Of a stretch of 64,000 nucleotides of DNA, positions 29,358 to 43,000 are shown piece after piece. Every line of letters begins with the position of its first letter. Within the stretch, counting starts at the first letter, position 1. The translations under genes were made by a program, and so were the position numbers. The stretch comes from Polaromonas sp. (GTDB taxonomy: Bacteria; Pseudomonadota; Gammaproteobacteria; Burkholderiales; Burkholderiaceae_C): assembly GCA_028292745.1 (NCBI GenBank), contig JAQGLT010000061.1:1-64000 (forward strand), given 5' to 3'. Under the pieces are notes generated by a model. The model made no database searches and was not told the origin of the DNA. It saw only the letters and a list, made by a program, of their open reading frames with translations.

Positions 29358-29415
29358 TGCTATTAAAAAAGTAGCTGCTTGCGCATGAGGGGAAAGCGCT
29401 GCAGCCTGTTTTGGT
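29358..29415 (+). repeat. Family A repeat (upstream of recQ)
   Basis: TGCTATTAAAAAAGTAGCTGCTTGCGCATGAGGGGAAAGCGCTGCAGCCTGTTTTGG. Confidence 0.88.
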
Positions 29416-29574
29416 TACTATTTTCAAGCGCCGGCCCTGCTCGGGCTGCGGGTCTGCCGGCGTTGTGCGCCTGGCGCTCCGAGCGCTTTTCTTGCGCTTC
29501 ATGCGGGGCCACCAGGCCAGCCCTCTATTGTCGGGGAAAGTCAACGGCCATGGCGGCCACCCTAAAATGCCGCC

Positions 29575-30651
29575 ATGAAGCCGATCACCTACACCCGCGC
29601 CCAGCAGCTCCCCGCCCTCCTGGCAGAGCGCATCCTGATCCTCGACGGCGCGATGGGCACCATGATCCAGCGCTTCAAGCTCAATGAGGCGCAGTACCGG
29701 GGAGAAGGTTACGCCGGCCCCGGCGGGGTCGGCGAGCGCTTTAAGGACTTTCACAAGGACGTGAAGGGCAACAACGAGCTGCTGAGCCTGAGCCGCCCCG
29801 ACGTGATCCGGGACATCCACGAAGGCTACCTGGCCGCCGGCGCCGACCTGATCGAGACCAACACCTTCGGCGCCACCACCGTGGCCCAGGCCGACTACGA
29901 CATGGCCGAGCTGGCAGTGGAGATGAATTACGAATCGGCCCGCATCGCCAGGGCCGCCTGCGACAAGTTCTCCACGCCAGAAAAACCCCGCTTTGTCGTC
30001 GGCGCCCTCGGCCCCACGCCGAAAACCGCCAGCATCAGCCCCGACGTGAACGATGCCGGCGCGCGCAACACCAGCTTCGAGGAGCTGCGAAAAGCCTATT
30101 ACGCGCAGACCGAGGCGCTGGTTCAGGGCGGCAGCGACGTGCTGCTGGTCGAGACGATCTTCGACACGCTCAACGCCAAGGCGGCGCTGTTTGCCATCGA
30201 CGAGTATTTCGAGGCCAGCGGCGAGCGCCTGCCGATCATCATCAGCGGCACCGTCACCGACGCCTCGGGCCGCATCCTCTCGGGCCAGACGGTGACCGCC
30301 TTCTGGCATAGCGTGCGCCATGCCGAGCCGCTGGCCGTCGGCCTGAACTGCGCGCTCGGCGCCGCGCTGATGCGCCCCTACATCCAGGAGCTGGCCAAGG
30401 CCGCGCCCGACACCTTCATCAGCTGCTACCCGAACGCCGGCCTGCCCAACCCGATGAGCGACACCGGCTTTGACGAAACGCCCGATGTCACCTCGCGCCT
30501 GCTGCACGAGTTCGCGGCCGAGGGGCTGGTCAACATCGTCGGCGGCTGCTGCGGCACCACGCCGGCGCATATCCAGGCGATTGCCGAAGCGGTGGCGCCG
30601 ATGCACGGGCGCAGGCTGCAGCGCGGCGGTTTTTATGCCGAGGCGGCCTGA
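29575..30651 (+). CDS. metH: Methionine synthase, homocysteine-binding domain (split MetH part 1)
   Basis: [26 protein letters not shown]..., [25 protein letters not shown], zinc-ligand [14 protein letters not shown]. Confidence 0.93.
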   Translation: MKPITYTRAQQLPALLAERILILDGAMGTMIQRFKLNEAQYRGEGYAGPGGVGERFKDFHKDVKGNNELLSLSRPDVIRDIHEGYLAAGADLIETNTFGATTVAQADYDMAELAVEMNYESARIARAACDKFSTPEKPRFVVGALGPTPKTASISPDVNDAGARNTSFEELRKAYYAQTEALVQGGSDVLLVETIFDTLNAKAALFAIDEYFEASGERLPIIISGTVTDASGRILSGQTVTAFWHSVRHAEPLAVGLNCALGAALMRPYIQELAKAAPDTFISCYPNAGLPNPMSDTGFDETPDVTSRLLHEFAAEGLVNIVGGCCGTTPAHIQAIAEAVAPMHGRRLQRGGFYAEAA

Positions 30652-30791
30652 ACGGCTTGATGCTGCCTGGGGCCGTCATGCCCGCGGCGGTGCAAAAGGG
30701 TAAAAGGCCCGCAGGCCGGTCGCCAGCAAGGCAGGCCTGCACGCTTCGGCTTGGCAACCAGGCCGCCTTCAGGCGCTGCCGTGCATGTGCA

Positions 30792-31373
30792 TCATGCCGT
30801 CGGGCGTGAAGTGAGTTCCTGCTCCATCGCCTGCGTCAGCTGGGCATACATCTTGAGCTTGCCGGTGACCTCGCGCAGCCGCACCCCGATGCGCATGGAC
30901 AGCGCAAGGAGCAGCTTGGCGGCCACCAAGCAGTTTTCTTGCATCAAGAGGTCCAGCGCCTCCCGGCTGAGAATCGCGCAGCGCAGCGGCGTCGTGGCAA
31001 CGCAGGTGGCATAGCGTGCCTCGCCGTCCAGCAGGCCCAGCTCGCCGATCAGGCTGCCCGGGCCCAGCACGGTGATGGTGATGGGCGCCACCCGGCTCAC
31101 CACCAGGGTTTCAACGGTGACTTCGCCGTCCAGCAGCAGCATCATGAAACCGGTGTCCTGGTCGCCTTCGTGAATGAAGGCCGTGCCTTTGTCGATGCGT
31201 TGCGGCTGCATGTAGCGCACCACGACGCGCGCTTCCTCCAGCGTCAGCTGCATCAGGGCGGTCGGGGCGATCAGCAGCTCGGCCGCCAGGTCGGCCGCCG
31301 GGGAGCCTTGCGTCGTGCCGTGGCGCCCGCTGCCCGCCTGGGGAGGTTTCTTCCTGAAAATTGAATTGAGCAT
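30792..31373 (-). CDS. Cyclic nucleotide-binding (Crp/Fnr-like effector) domain protein without obvious HTH
   Basis: GTAFIHEGDQDTGFMMLLLDGEVTVETLV..VLGPGSLIGELGLLDGEARYATCVATTPLRCAILSREALDLLMQE. Confidence 0.85.
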   Translation of the reverse strand: MLNSIFRKKPPQAGSGRHGTTQGSPAADLAAELLIAPTALMQLTLEEARVVVRYMQPQRIDKGTAFIHEGDQDTGFMMLLLDGEVTVETLVVSRVAPITITVLGPGSLIGELGLLDGEARYATCVATTPLRCAILSREALDLLMQENCLVAAKLLLALSMRIGVRLREVTGKLKMYAQLTQAMEQELTSRPTA

Positions 31374-31439
31374 GGTTAAAAAAGCGGTAATTTGGGAGGT
31401 GCTGGCAGGCTATCGGCATTCGATGCTTAAAATTGAGCT

Positions 31440-31543
31440 TAACCCAAGGAGCGTTGCAGCGAAACATGGTTTCGTCAGGCTTGGGTAAACGGGGCCGCAG
31501 CCCCCTTTTTGCAACGACGCTCACCTTTGTTCCAAGGTGAGCC
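31440..31543 (+). ncRNA. S-adenosylhomocysteine (SAH) riboswitch-like leader of metH2
   Basis: AACCCAAGGAGCGTTGCAGCGAAAC..GTTTCGTCAGGCTTGGGTAAACGG...GCAACGACGCTCACC: P1 CCCAAG/CTTGGG, P2 CGAAAC/GTTTCG, pseudoknot partners GAGCGTTGC with GCAACG(A)CGCTC. Followed by GCTCACCTT tgttcc AAGGTGAGC, which covers the RBS of the ATG at 31544. Confidence 0.85.
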
Positions 31544-34375
<2,832 letters not shown>

Positions 34376-34500
34376 AGCGGCTTCTCCCGGACGGGTAGCC
34401 GCCGCGCGCCTTCGGGGTCGCCGGTGTTCGCGCTTTTCTATTTCCCCGGCGGGGATAGAGAAATGCGGGGGAAAGCCAAAAAACGACAACCTTTTTGATC

Positions 34501-34555
34501 AAAAATGGCTGCAGCGCAGGCGGCGCTTGCGCAAGCAGCTATGAATTCAGGAGCA
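34501..34555 (-). repeat. Family A repeat (left edge of the NRPS/PKS/GT accessory region)
   Basis: Minus strand: TGCTCCTGAATTCATAGCTGCTTGCGCAAGCGCCGCCTGCGCTGCAGCCATTTTT. Confidence 0.9.
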
Positions 34556-34614
34556 GCTTGCCTGCTGGCGTCCGCCATGGCACGCGCTACCACCCGCGCC
34601 TGGGTCCGCTTTCT

Positions 34615-35862
34615 TCAATCGGGGCGCGCTGCAGGGGCTGGCCCGACAAATCCCGGGCTTTCCTGCGTGGACAGCAGCGTTTCCTTCAGGTGGCCGGCGG
34701 CCCCGAAATGGCGCCGGTGCACGCTGGCCACATTGGAGAAAAAACTGGACAGGCAAAAATGCCGCAAATACAAGGCGCGGCCATTTTTTGCCAGCGATTC
34801 CTTCAGTCCGGCTCCCTGCAGCACCTTTTGCATGCCTGCGGCCAGGCTCGCAGGGTTTTCCGCCGTGACGAACACGGCGTCGATGCCGTCGGTCAGCAGC
34901 GAAGGGATTTCTCCCACCGCCGTGGTCACCACCGCGACGCCGTGCGCCAGGGCCTCCAGGATGGCCAGGGGCAGCACCTCATCATGGGAAGGCAGCACCA
35001 GCATGTCGCAGTTCGCCAGGAGGCGACCTACTTTTTTCTGGTCGCACCAGCCTTCGAAATGGACAATCGTGTCAACGCCCAGCTCCCGTGCCAGGGTCCG
35101 GTAGCGTGCGACATCGCCGCCTCCGGCAATCGTCACTTTCACGCGCGACGTGTCCAGGACCGGTTCCGCCAGCGCCCGCAACAAGTCCAGCACGCCCTTG
35201 CGGTCCGACAGATTGCCCAGAAAAAGAATGTGCTGCGGGGCATCGGCAGGCACAAGTTCACGCGCCTGGCCCGGCTCAGGCACGCCATTGATGATCACGC
35301 ACACCCGGTCAGCCGGCACCAGCAACACGTCGATGACGAATTTTTTCGCGGCCGGCCCGATCACGATAACCGCCTGCGCCAAGGAAAAGACCCAACGTGT
35401 CAGGCTGCGCAGAAAAGTCGGCAACCGGTGGTAGAAGCATTGCATCTGGGCATGCAGGTGCAGCACTGTCGGCACGCCCAGCGCAGCGCACGTCATGATC
35501 AGGGTGCCCTTTCGAAAAAGGCTCATGCGGGCGGCCATGTTGACGTGAACGCCCGCCAGCCCGCCCTGCAGCCGGCCTTCCACGATCTTGGCCAACGCCG
35601 TGAGCAGAACCCAGAGCGAAAACACAGGGCTTCCGGCCCCGCGCGTGTCCAGCGGACGCAGCTGTGCGGCCTTGGCTGGCAGGCGCTCGGCCTGGGACTG
35701 GATCAGGTAGTCGGCTACCTTGTACATGCCGCCGCCGCCGGGCGACCACGGGCAGGCAATATAGATGTAGCGCGCCTTGCGACTGCTGACAAGCGAAGCC
35801 GCCTTGTTGACAGCGCGGCTTGGAACGGGGGGCTGTTGCATTTTCTCCATCGAATTACACAA
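34615..35862 (-). CDS. Glycosyltransferase family 4 (GT-B)
   Basis: CPWSPGGGGMYKVADYL, ILFLGNLSDRKGVLDLLRA, LVLPSHDEVLPLAILEALAHGVAVVTTAVGEIPSLLTDG. Confidence 0.9.
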   Translation of the reverse strand: MCNSMEKMQQPPVPSRAVNKAASLVSSRKARYIYIACPWSPGGGGMYKVADYLIQSQAERLPAKAAQLRPLDTRGAGSPVFSLWVLLTALAKIVEGRLQGGLAGVHVNMAARMSLFRKGTLIMTCAALGVPTVLHLHAQMQCFYHRLPTFLRSLTRWVFSLAQAVIVIGPAAKKFVIDVLLVPADRVCVIINGVPEPGQARELVPADAPQHILFLGNLSDRKGVLDLLRALAEPVLDTSRVKVTIAGGGDVARYRTLARELGVDTIVHFEGWCDQKKVGRLLANCDMLVLPSHDEVLPLAILEALAHGVAVVTTAVGEIPSLLTDGIDAVFVTAENPASLAAGMQKVLQGAGLKESLAKNGRALYLRHFCLSSFFSNVASVHRRHFGAAGHLKETLLSTQESPGFVGPAPAARPD

Positions 35863-35944
35863 AAAATTTGAATAAACACAACATTATTGATTCAGCAATA
35901 GCGGATATGCAGAGCCCGGTTTCAGTTTATTACATCGATAATGT

Positions 35945-36967
35945 TTGGCGCTCAACGACAATTTCTTTTTCATTAATTGCTATACCCCTATGCTCAGACA
36001 GCTGGTTAGAAAAGGATTGAATGCCGTTGACGATCTCGTCGTTGCCGCCGACCCACGGGCCGAGGATCACCATTCGCTGGTCAATGTGCTTTTTCATTCC
36101 CTCTACGAAAGCAGCGCTCAGCTTGGCGACCCGGCCCTTGCTCCGAATCAGAACGTGACCGTGGCCGATTTCAGCGCCTTCATCGAGGAAATGCTTGAGA
36201 ACAACTACAAGGTCGTGTCGCCTGCGCAGGTGGATGCCGGGCTCAAGCCGGGCGGACGCTATTTGACAATCACCTTCGATGATGGCTATTTCAACAATCA
36301 GCTCGCGCTTGAGGTGCTGAACCGGTTCCGTGTTCCGGCAACCTTTTTCATTTCCACCGACCATGTGCATCAGAACAAGGCCTTCTGGTGGGATGCCTTC
36401 AGCCGCGAGCTGTCGCGTAGCGGTGTTCCCGCCACTGCGCAAAAGGCCGAAATAGAGCAGCTCAAGGTCTGGACGCCCGAAAGGATCGATGCGTTTTTGT
36501 GCCAGCGCTTTGGCTCTTCGGTCCTGAAGCCGTCCGGTGACCTCGACCGTCCATTCACCCCCCGGGAACTTGGGCAGTTTGCCCTTAACCCATGGGTGCA
36601 TATCGGCAACCACACGCGCGACCATGCCATCCTCACCAACTGCACGCCTGACGAGATGGCGGAGCAGATCAGGGCGTGCCAGGATGCGCTTGCGGACTTG
36701 GTGGGTTACCGGCCTGTCGTGATCGCCTACCCCAACGGCAACTGCTCGCCCGCTGCCGTTCAGGCCGCCTTGGCAGCCGGTCTGCGACTGGGGTTTACGG
36801 TGGCACCGCAAGCCCCCCGGCTGCCGCTGGATGACGCGAGCCGAATGACAATGGGGCGCTTTTTCTTTTTTGGAGGGCAGGACATTCGCCGGCAATGCCG
36901 CCTGTTTGGCGCGCGGCTCGTTCCCAGCCATGCCCTCAAGCGCTTGATGCAGTCGTCGCCGTACTGA
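35945..36967 (+). CDS. Polysaccharide deacetylase (NodB homology, CE4)
   Basis: LTITFDDGYFNNQLALEVL and IGNHTRDHAIL metal-binding motifs; start possibly MLRQLVRKG at 35990. Confidence 0.9.
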   Translation: MALNDNFFFINCYTPMLRQLVRKGLNAVDDLVVAADPRAEDHHSLVNVLFHSLYESSAQLGDPALAPNQNVTVADFSAFIEEMLENNYKVVSPAQVDAGLKPGGRYLTITFDDGYFNNQLALEVLNRFRVPATFFISTDHVHQNKAFWWDAFSRELSRSGVPATAQKAEIEQLKVWTPERIDAFLCQRFGSSVLKPSGDLDRPFTPRELGQFALNPWVHIGNHTRDHAILTNCTPDEMAEQIRACQDALADLVGYRPVVIAYPNGNCSPAAVQAALAAGLRLGFTVAPQAPRLPLDDASRMTMGRFFFFGGQDIRRQCRLFGARLVPSHALKRLMQSSPY

Positions 36968-37093
36968 AACTGAACAGGCACCTGCCGGTGCCCTGGCATC
37001 AGTCATCAACATGGCGTCCAGCCGTTTCGAACGGATCGAGTGAGCCAAGCGATTGGCACTCCTGAACCCAGCCGCAGCAACAGCAACCCGGGT

Positions 37094-40000
37094 TCATGCA
37101 GTGCTGAGCTTCCCATTGATGCCCGAACCCGTGTTTTCAGGCTTGGCGGCAATAAGTTGCTCCGACCTGAATGCCTTGACCGCCTCGATCAGTGCCAACT
37201 CCTTGCGAAACCCGTCAATCAGCTGCGCAACCCCAGGCATCATCATCATCGAGAGATGCGAGCCTTCCACCGGTATCACGCGAATGTTCCCGTGGATATG
37301 CTCCTCCCAGCCCAAGCTCCTCCCCGCGCTCAGATACTGCGTGCTGGCATGGGTCGCCTTGAACAGCACGAGCGAACCGTCGTAAGGCTGCGGTTCGTAG
37401 CGGTCTTGCGCTTCGAGGTAGTTGCGGGACAAATGAAAGTCAACCAACTCCGGCGTCAGCGGCACGCCGGCCAGAATTTTTTCCCTGACTTGTTCCGCAA
37501 TGACCGGTTCAAGGCGTTTCTTTTGGCGGCGCTCCGAGCGTTCCGCCACAAAGTTCGGGGAACGGTGCTGCAACAGCCACAGGCGTTTCAAAAAAGGAAT
37601 TTTGCGTTTTGCGGCCGCCGGGGACAGCGTGTCCATCATCCCGAGGAATTCGATGGTTGCCCCGGCCCGTGTCAGTTGCTGCGCCATTTCAAAGGCAATC
37701 ACGCCGCCGCCCGAAAACCCTGCAAGTTGGTATGGGCCTTGCGGGTCTACCGACCGGACAGCCTCGACATACTGCGTCGCCATGGCCTCAATGGTGGGCA
37801 ATACAGGAAGCCGGCCATCCACTCCTTGGGCCTGCAGGCCGTAGAAAGGTTGTTCTGGTCCCAGCTGATCGGAAATCAGTTTGAAGTTAAGAACATTTCC
37901 ACCGGCGCCATGGACTAAAAACAGCGGCCTGCGGCCAGGGAGCCCCTGGCAGATCGTCACCAGTGGCGACCATGCGCGCTTGAGCGGCATTTTGCCCTGG
38001 CTCGACGCGCTTGCCTGCACGGCATCGGAACCTGCGCCGGGCTGTAAGTCTGGTGCACGGCTTTCCTCCACGAGCGCTGCCAGGGCTGCCAGCGTTGGCG
38101 CCTGAAACAAGGTGGCCAGCGGAAGGTCGACCGAGAACTGCTTTCGAATTCTGGCAAACAGCCGAACCGCGGCCAGCGAATGCCCGCCCAGCGCAAAGAA
38201 GTCATCGTCTTTTGCCACCTCGTCGACCCCGAGGAGTTCGCACCAGACATCGGCAATGGCGCGCTCAACGGGATTCAACGCCACGCCGCCCGAAGCTGCG
38301 CCGGCCTTGACGGACTTGGCGGCAACGGGCTTGGGCGCTGCCTCCTTCATCGCACGTTTCAACTCGCTCATCGCAATAGACGAGACGGATAACTCACGTT
38401 CTGTGCTGGCGAAAATCCGTTCGAACAACGCTGGCGAGTCTTCCCCCCGGATACCGCAGGACAGCAGTGATTCGGCCAGCGTCAATTCTTTGGGCGCCTG
38501 GACGGCCGGTTGATGGGATATTGCGGCAGGATGAACACCGCGCAGGGAAAATCCCTCGAACGTTGCGACGGGTGAGCCGTCCGGCGCGTGCAAGCTGACA
38601 TCAAATGCGGCAAAGCGCTCCTGGGGTTGGCCTTTCAAGGCCACACGGCTGATCAATTTGCGCGGCACCGGCGCAACAAGACGTATGCGTTCAATCGACA
38701 GCGGCACAAAAAGATTGTCTTGCCGGTGCTTCACCTCAAGAATGTGAAGCCCAAAGGTCGCGGCCATGTCAGTGAGGGCAGGGTGGCAGGAATATTCACC
38801 AAGATCGTCCGCAAAGCGCTCGGCAAGTTCCATTTCCGCAGTGCCGCCGCGCTCGGTCAATTGCATGGAGGCAATGCTGTGCCAGCGGGGGCCAAAAGCA
38901 ACCGCTTGCTCCTGGGGAATTTCACCCTGGCGCCACTGCCCGGCGGGAAGGAAAGGCAGTGCTTGCAGGCTGCCGCGAAACACGCTGACACTGGCGCGCG
39001 CATGCTCCAGCCACTGCTTGTCCGATGAACTGCGGCTCAGCACGCAAAAATCGTAGCCTTCCCGGGAAAGCCGCATTTCAGTGCGCACGGTCCGCGTGAC
39101 GTCCTGCTCGAACATCATCGCCTCTTCGAAGGACAGCGCCCGAATCTCGATCGCCGTGCCGGGGTGAAGAAAGGCCATGGCGGCACGGACAATCTCGACA
39201 TAGGCCGTTCCCGGAAGCACTGGCCGGCCCGCGACCCTGTGCTCCTGAAGCACCCACAGGGAATTCGTTGCATAAACGGCCTCGAAAACCGCGCCATTCT
39301 CCCTGGCCACCTGCACCCCCAGAAGCGGGTGGATCGCCTTCAGCCTGTTGAGCGCAGGAGTGGCCTTGCCGTAGGCCCGAGCGGCCATGCCCATGTCGCT
39401 CCAGACCCCCCACTGAATACTCAGCCCATCCGGCCGGGAAGCGGCAAGCGATGTCAGGTAGGCATTGGCGGCGGCGTAATCAACCTGTCCAGCCACGCCG
39501 AGATAAGCACTGGTGGAAGAGAAGACGGCAAAGAGATCGAGCGTTCCGGGCGGGAAGAGCGCATGCAGCACCTGTGCGCCGTGGACCTTGGGCATGAACA
39601 CGCGTTCGATGCTTTCCGGTGTCTTGCTGGCGATGAGCGCATCCTCAAGCGTACCCGCAGCATGAAAAACGCCATTGATGGCGCCAAAATGGCGCTGGCA
39701 ATCGGCAACGACCCTGGCCATTGCCGCAGGGTCGGCTACATCGGCGCTGAAAACCTGTATTTGCGCACCCTGGGTTTCGAATTCCATCAGCCGGCGGACG
39801 ATTTGGGCTTCAGGCGAAAATTCCTGGCTCAAGGCGAGCGCCTGCCAGGCTGCCTTGGGTGGCAGGGCGCGTCGGCTCACCAGGGCCAGCCTTGCCTTTT
39901 TCGTGGTGGACAGGAAGGCTGCAAGATCCAAGGCAATGTCGCCCAATCCGCCGCTGACAAGGTAGACGCCTTCGTGGCGCAGGCGCGGCGGCAGGCTGGA

Positions 40001-43000
40001 GGCGGGTGATGCCGCGGCCTTGGACAACTGCGCAATATAGCGTTCGCCATTGCGATAGGCGACAAGGTCTGTTTCGTCAGGGCTCTGGCTTTCGGAAACA
40101 ACCGCGCGGGCGCATGTGCCGGCCAAAACATCTGCATCGGCAAAATCAATCAGGCAGGCTGTGACGTTCGCTATTTCACGCGGAATGACCCGCGATGGCC
40201 CCAGCGCCAGCGCCCCTTCCGGATGCAGCACCGGCTCTCCCAATACCGACTGGCAGGACGCAGTGGCGATGGTGAGGTGGATCGGATGCGCAAGGTCAAC
40301 AGCCTGAATGGCCTTGGCGGTATGCACCAGGCTGCCGAAGGCCAGCATTTGCTCTGCATTGGCCTGGCCCTTCGTGCCTTGCACCGCCTCCAGCGCCCAC
40401 AGATGAATGATGGACTCGGGGGACCTGCCTTCTTGCTCAAGGGCATCGAAAAGACTGCGGTAGCCGTCTGCATCGGCAGGCGCGAGTGTGAAATTCCCAT
40501 CGCTCAGTCTGGCAAAGTTTTTGCCAGGCCGAACAAGCGTCACCTTGCCGCCGCCCGCTGTCAGTTCTGCCACCACGTTGCGGGCCATCTGCGTGTCATG
40601 GCCGAATACGAGCGATTGGCCGCCGGAGCGGACGGTAGCAGCCGGTGAAGGCGTGCGGCGCCACCGGGGTGTCAAAAACCAGTCGTCGTAGGAGGCAAGG
40701 CGCTTGAGAGCCTGCGCCCTCGGCGGAAGGGTTTCCCGTGCCTCTGCTGATGAGGCATGGATGGAAACGCCCGGCTCAATCCAGTGACGCTGATGATCGA
40801 AAGCATAGGTGGGAAGCGAAATACGCCGCGCCTGCACCGGACCGCGAACCACCTCCCACTTGGGCAGGACGCCGCGCGTCCACAGTGCGCCTGCGGCCGT
40901 CAGCATCAGGGCAAGGTCGGCGCTGGGCTCCTGGGCCTTGCAGGTCGAGGCAAGGATGGCCCTCGGTTCACCGCGGCTGTTCTGGCGGGCAAGCGCGCAC
41001 AGGCCCTGACTGGGCCCGGCTTCGATAAAGACAAGATCGGGCGCCAATTGCAGCAGTTTTTGAAAGCCATCGGCAAAGCGCACCGGGTTGCGCAAGTGCT
41101 TGACCCAGTACTCGGGATCCGTGAGCGTCTTCGCGTCGGCCCAGGAGCCCGTCAGATTCGATATGAAAGGAAGGGTTGGCGGGTTAAAGCGGATTCGTGA
41201 AACCCGCTCGCGGAAGGTTTGCAGAATGCCATCGAGCAAACGCGAGTGCGCTGCCACGTTGATGCGCAAGCGTCGCCCTTCCAGTCCCTGGTCGGCAAGC
41301 CGCTGCTCTACCTGCGCAATGGAGGCAAGCGATCCTGAAGCAATGCATAAGTCCGGTGCGTTGACAGCCGCGACATCGACGTCCAGCCCGGTTACCAAGG
41401 TGCGCAGTTCTTCCTCGGAAAGATCGACTGAAAGCATGCTGCCTTGCGGCGCTGTTTCAAAAAGCTGTCCGCGCAAGACCACCATTGCCAGCGCGTCTTC
41501 CACCGACATCACGTCGGCCAGGCAGGCCGCCGCGTATTCCCCGGCGCTGTGCCCAATGACGGCCGCAGGCGTGACGCCCCAGCTCTTCCATAGTTTTCCC
41601 AGGGCATATTCAAGAATGAACAAGGCCGGAATGGCGTAGGAGGGTTTTTCCATCGCACTTGCCGCATCAACAGTGCTTAAACCGCTGTTGAACATCACGG
41701 CGCGCAGGTCAGGCGGTGCGCTGGGGGGAATGAGGCTGAAGCACTCATCAACGGCCTGCCTGAACCCTGGCTGGCTCAGCAGTTCACTGCCCGCTCCGGG
41801 ATAGTGCGCGCCTCCGCCTGGGAACATCAGCACAACCCCGGGCGGATTCGCCGCTGCTTTGCCGGTAACGGACCGGGCATTGGGTTTGGGCAGCAACGCA
41901 GTGCGCAGGCCGGCCACATCCTGTGCAACGATGGCGCAGCGATGGTCGAAAGATTTGCGTCCGACCTGCGTGGTGTACGCAGCATCGGCCAGCCGAAAGC
42001 CCTCGGGCGGGGACGCAAGGAAATCGCACCACTTTTCCTTGAGCTTTTCGAGCGATGCCGGATTGCGCGCAGAAAAATTAAAAACCTGCCAGCCCGCATC
42101 CGGCGCGGCGGTGGCCATGGCCGGTGGCTCCTGCAAAATGACGTGGGCATTGGTGCCGCCCACACCCAGTGCATTGACGGCGGCGCGGCGGGGGCTGTTC
42201 GCCTCAGGCCAGGGCTTTGCTTTGTCCACTACATAAAAGGGCGTCTTGCCCATGTCGAACCGGCTGTTCGGTTCGCTGAAGTTCAGGCTTGCTGGAATCA
42301 GGCGATTCCGCAGGGCAAGAGACACCTTGATGAGTGAGGCCACACCAGCGGCCGTGTCCAGATGCCCAATATTGGTCTTGAGTGAGCCAATGCCGCAAAA
42401 GCCTTTGCCCCCGCCTCCATAAGCCTGGCTAAGCGCTGCCACTTCAATCGGGTCGCCCACAGGCGTGCCAGTGCCATGGGCTTCGATGTAGGAGACACTG
42501 GCCGCTTCGACGCCTGCAACGGCAAGGGCCTCGACGGCCGCGCGAGCCTGGCCGTCCACACTGGGCGCCAGATAGCCGGCTTTGCCCGAACCGTCGTTGT
42601 TAACGGCTGATCCGCGAATGACGGCATAAATATTGTCGCGGTCCTTGATGGCGTCTTCCAGGCGCCGCAGCACCACAATGCCTGCGCCGCTGCCAAAGAC
42701 CGTGCCCTTGGCGTTGTTGTCAAAAGCACGGCAGTGGCCATCAGGCGAGAGGATTTCACCTTCCGCATAGTGGTAGCCCCGGCGGTGGGGCAGCTCAATG
42801 CTCACGCCGCCCGCAAGCGCCATGTCGCATTCGCCTGACAACAGGCTCTGCGCGGCAACATGGACTGCGACCAAGGAGGTCGAGCAAGCCGTCTGGATAC
42901 TGATGCTGGGGCCCTTGAGGTCCAGCAGGTAAGACACGCGGGAGGTGAGGAAATCCTTGTCGTTGCCCGTGTGCCGCAGCAAGAACATGCCCACTGACTT

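Noticed and set aside
29320-30606. N-terminal extension of the 1120-aa recQ ORF
   Set aside because: The first ~400 aa are antisense to metH1 and have no RecQ homology; RecQ begins near 29319.
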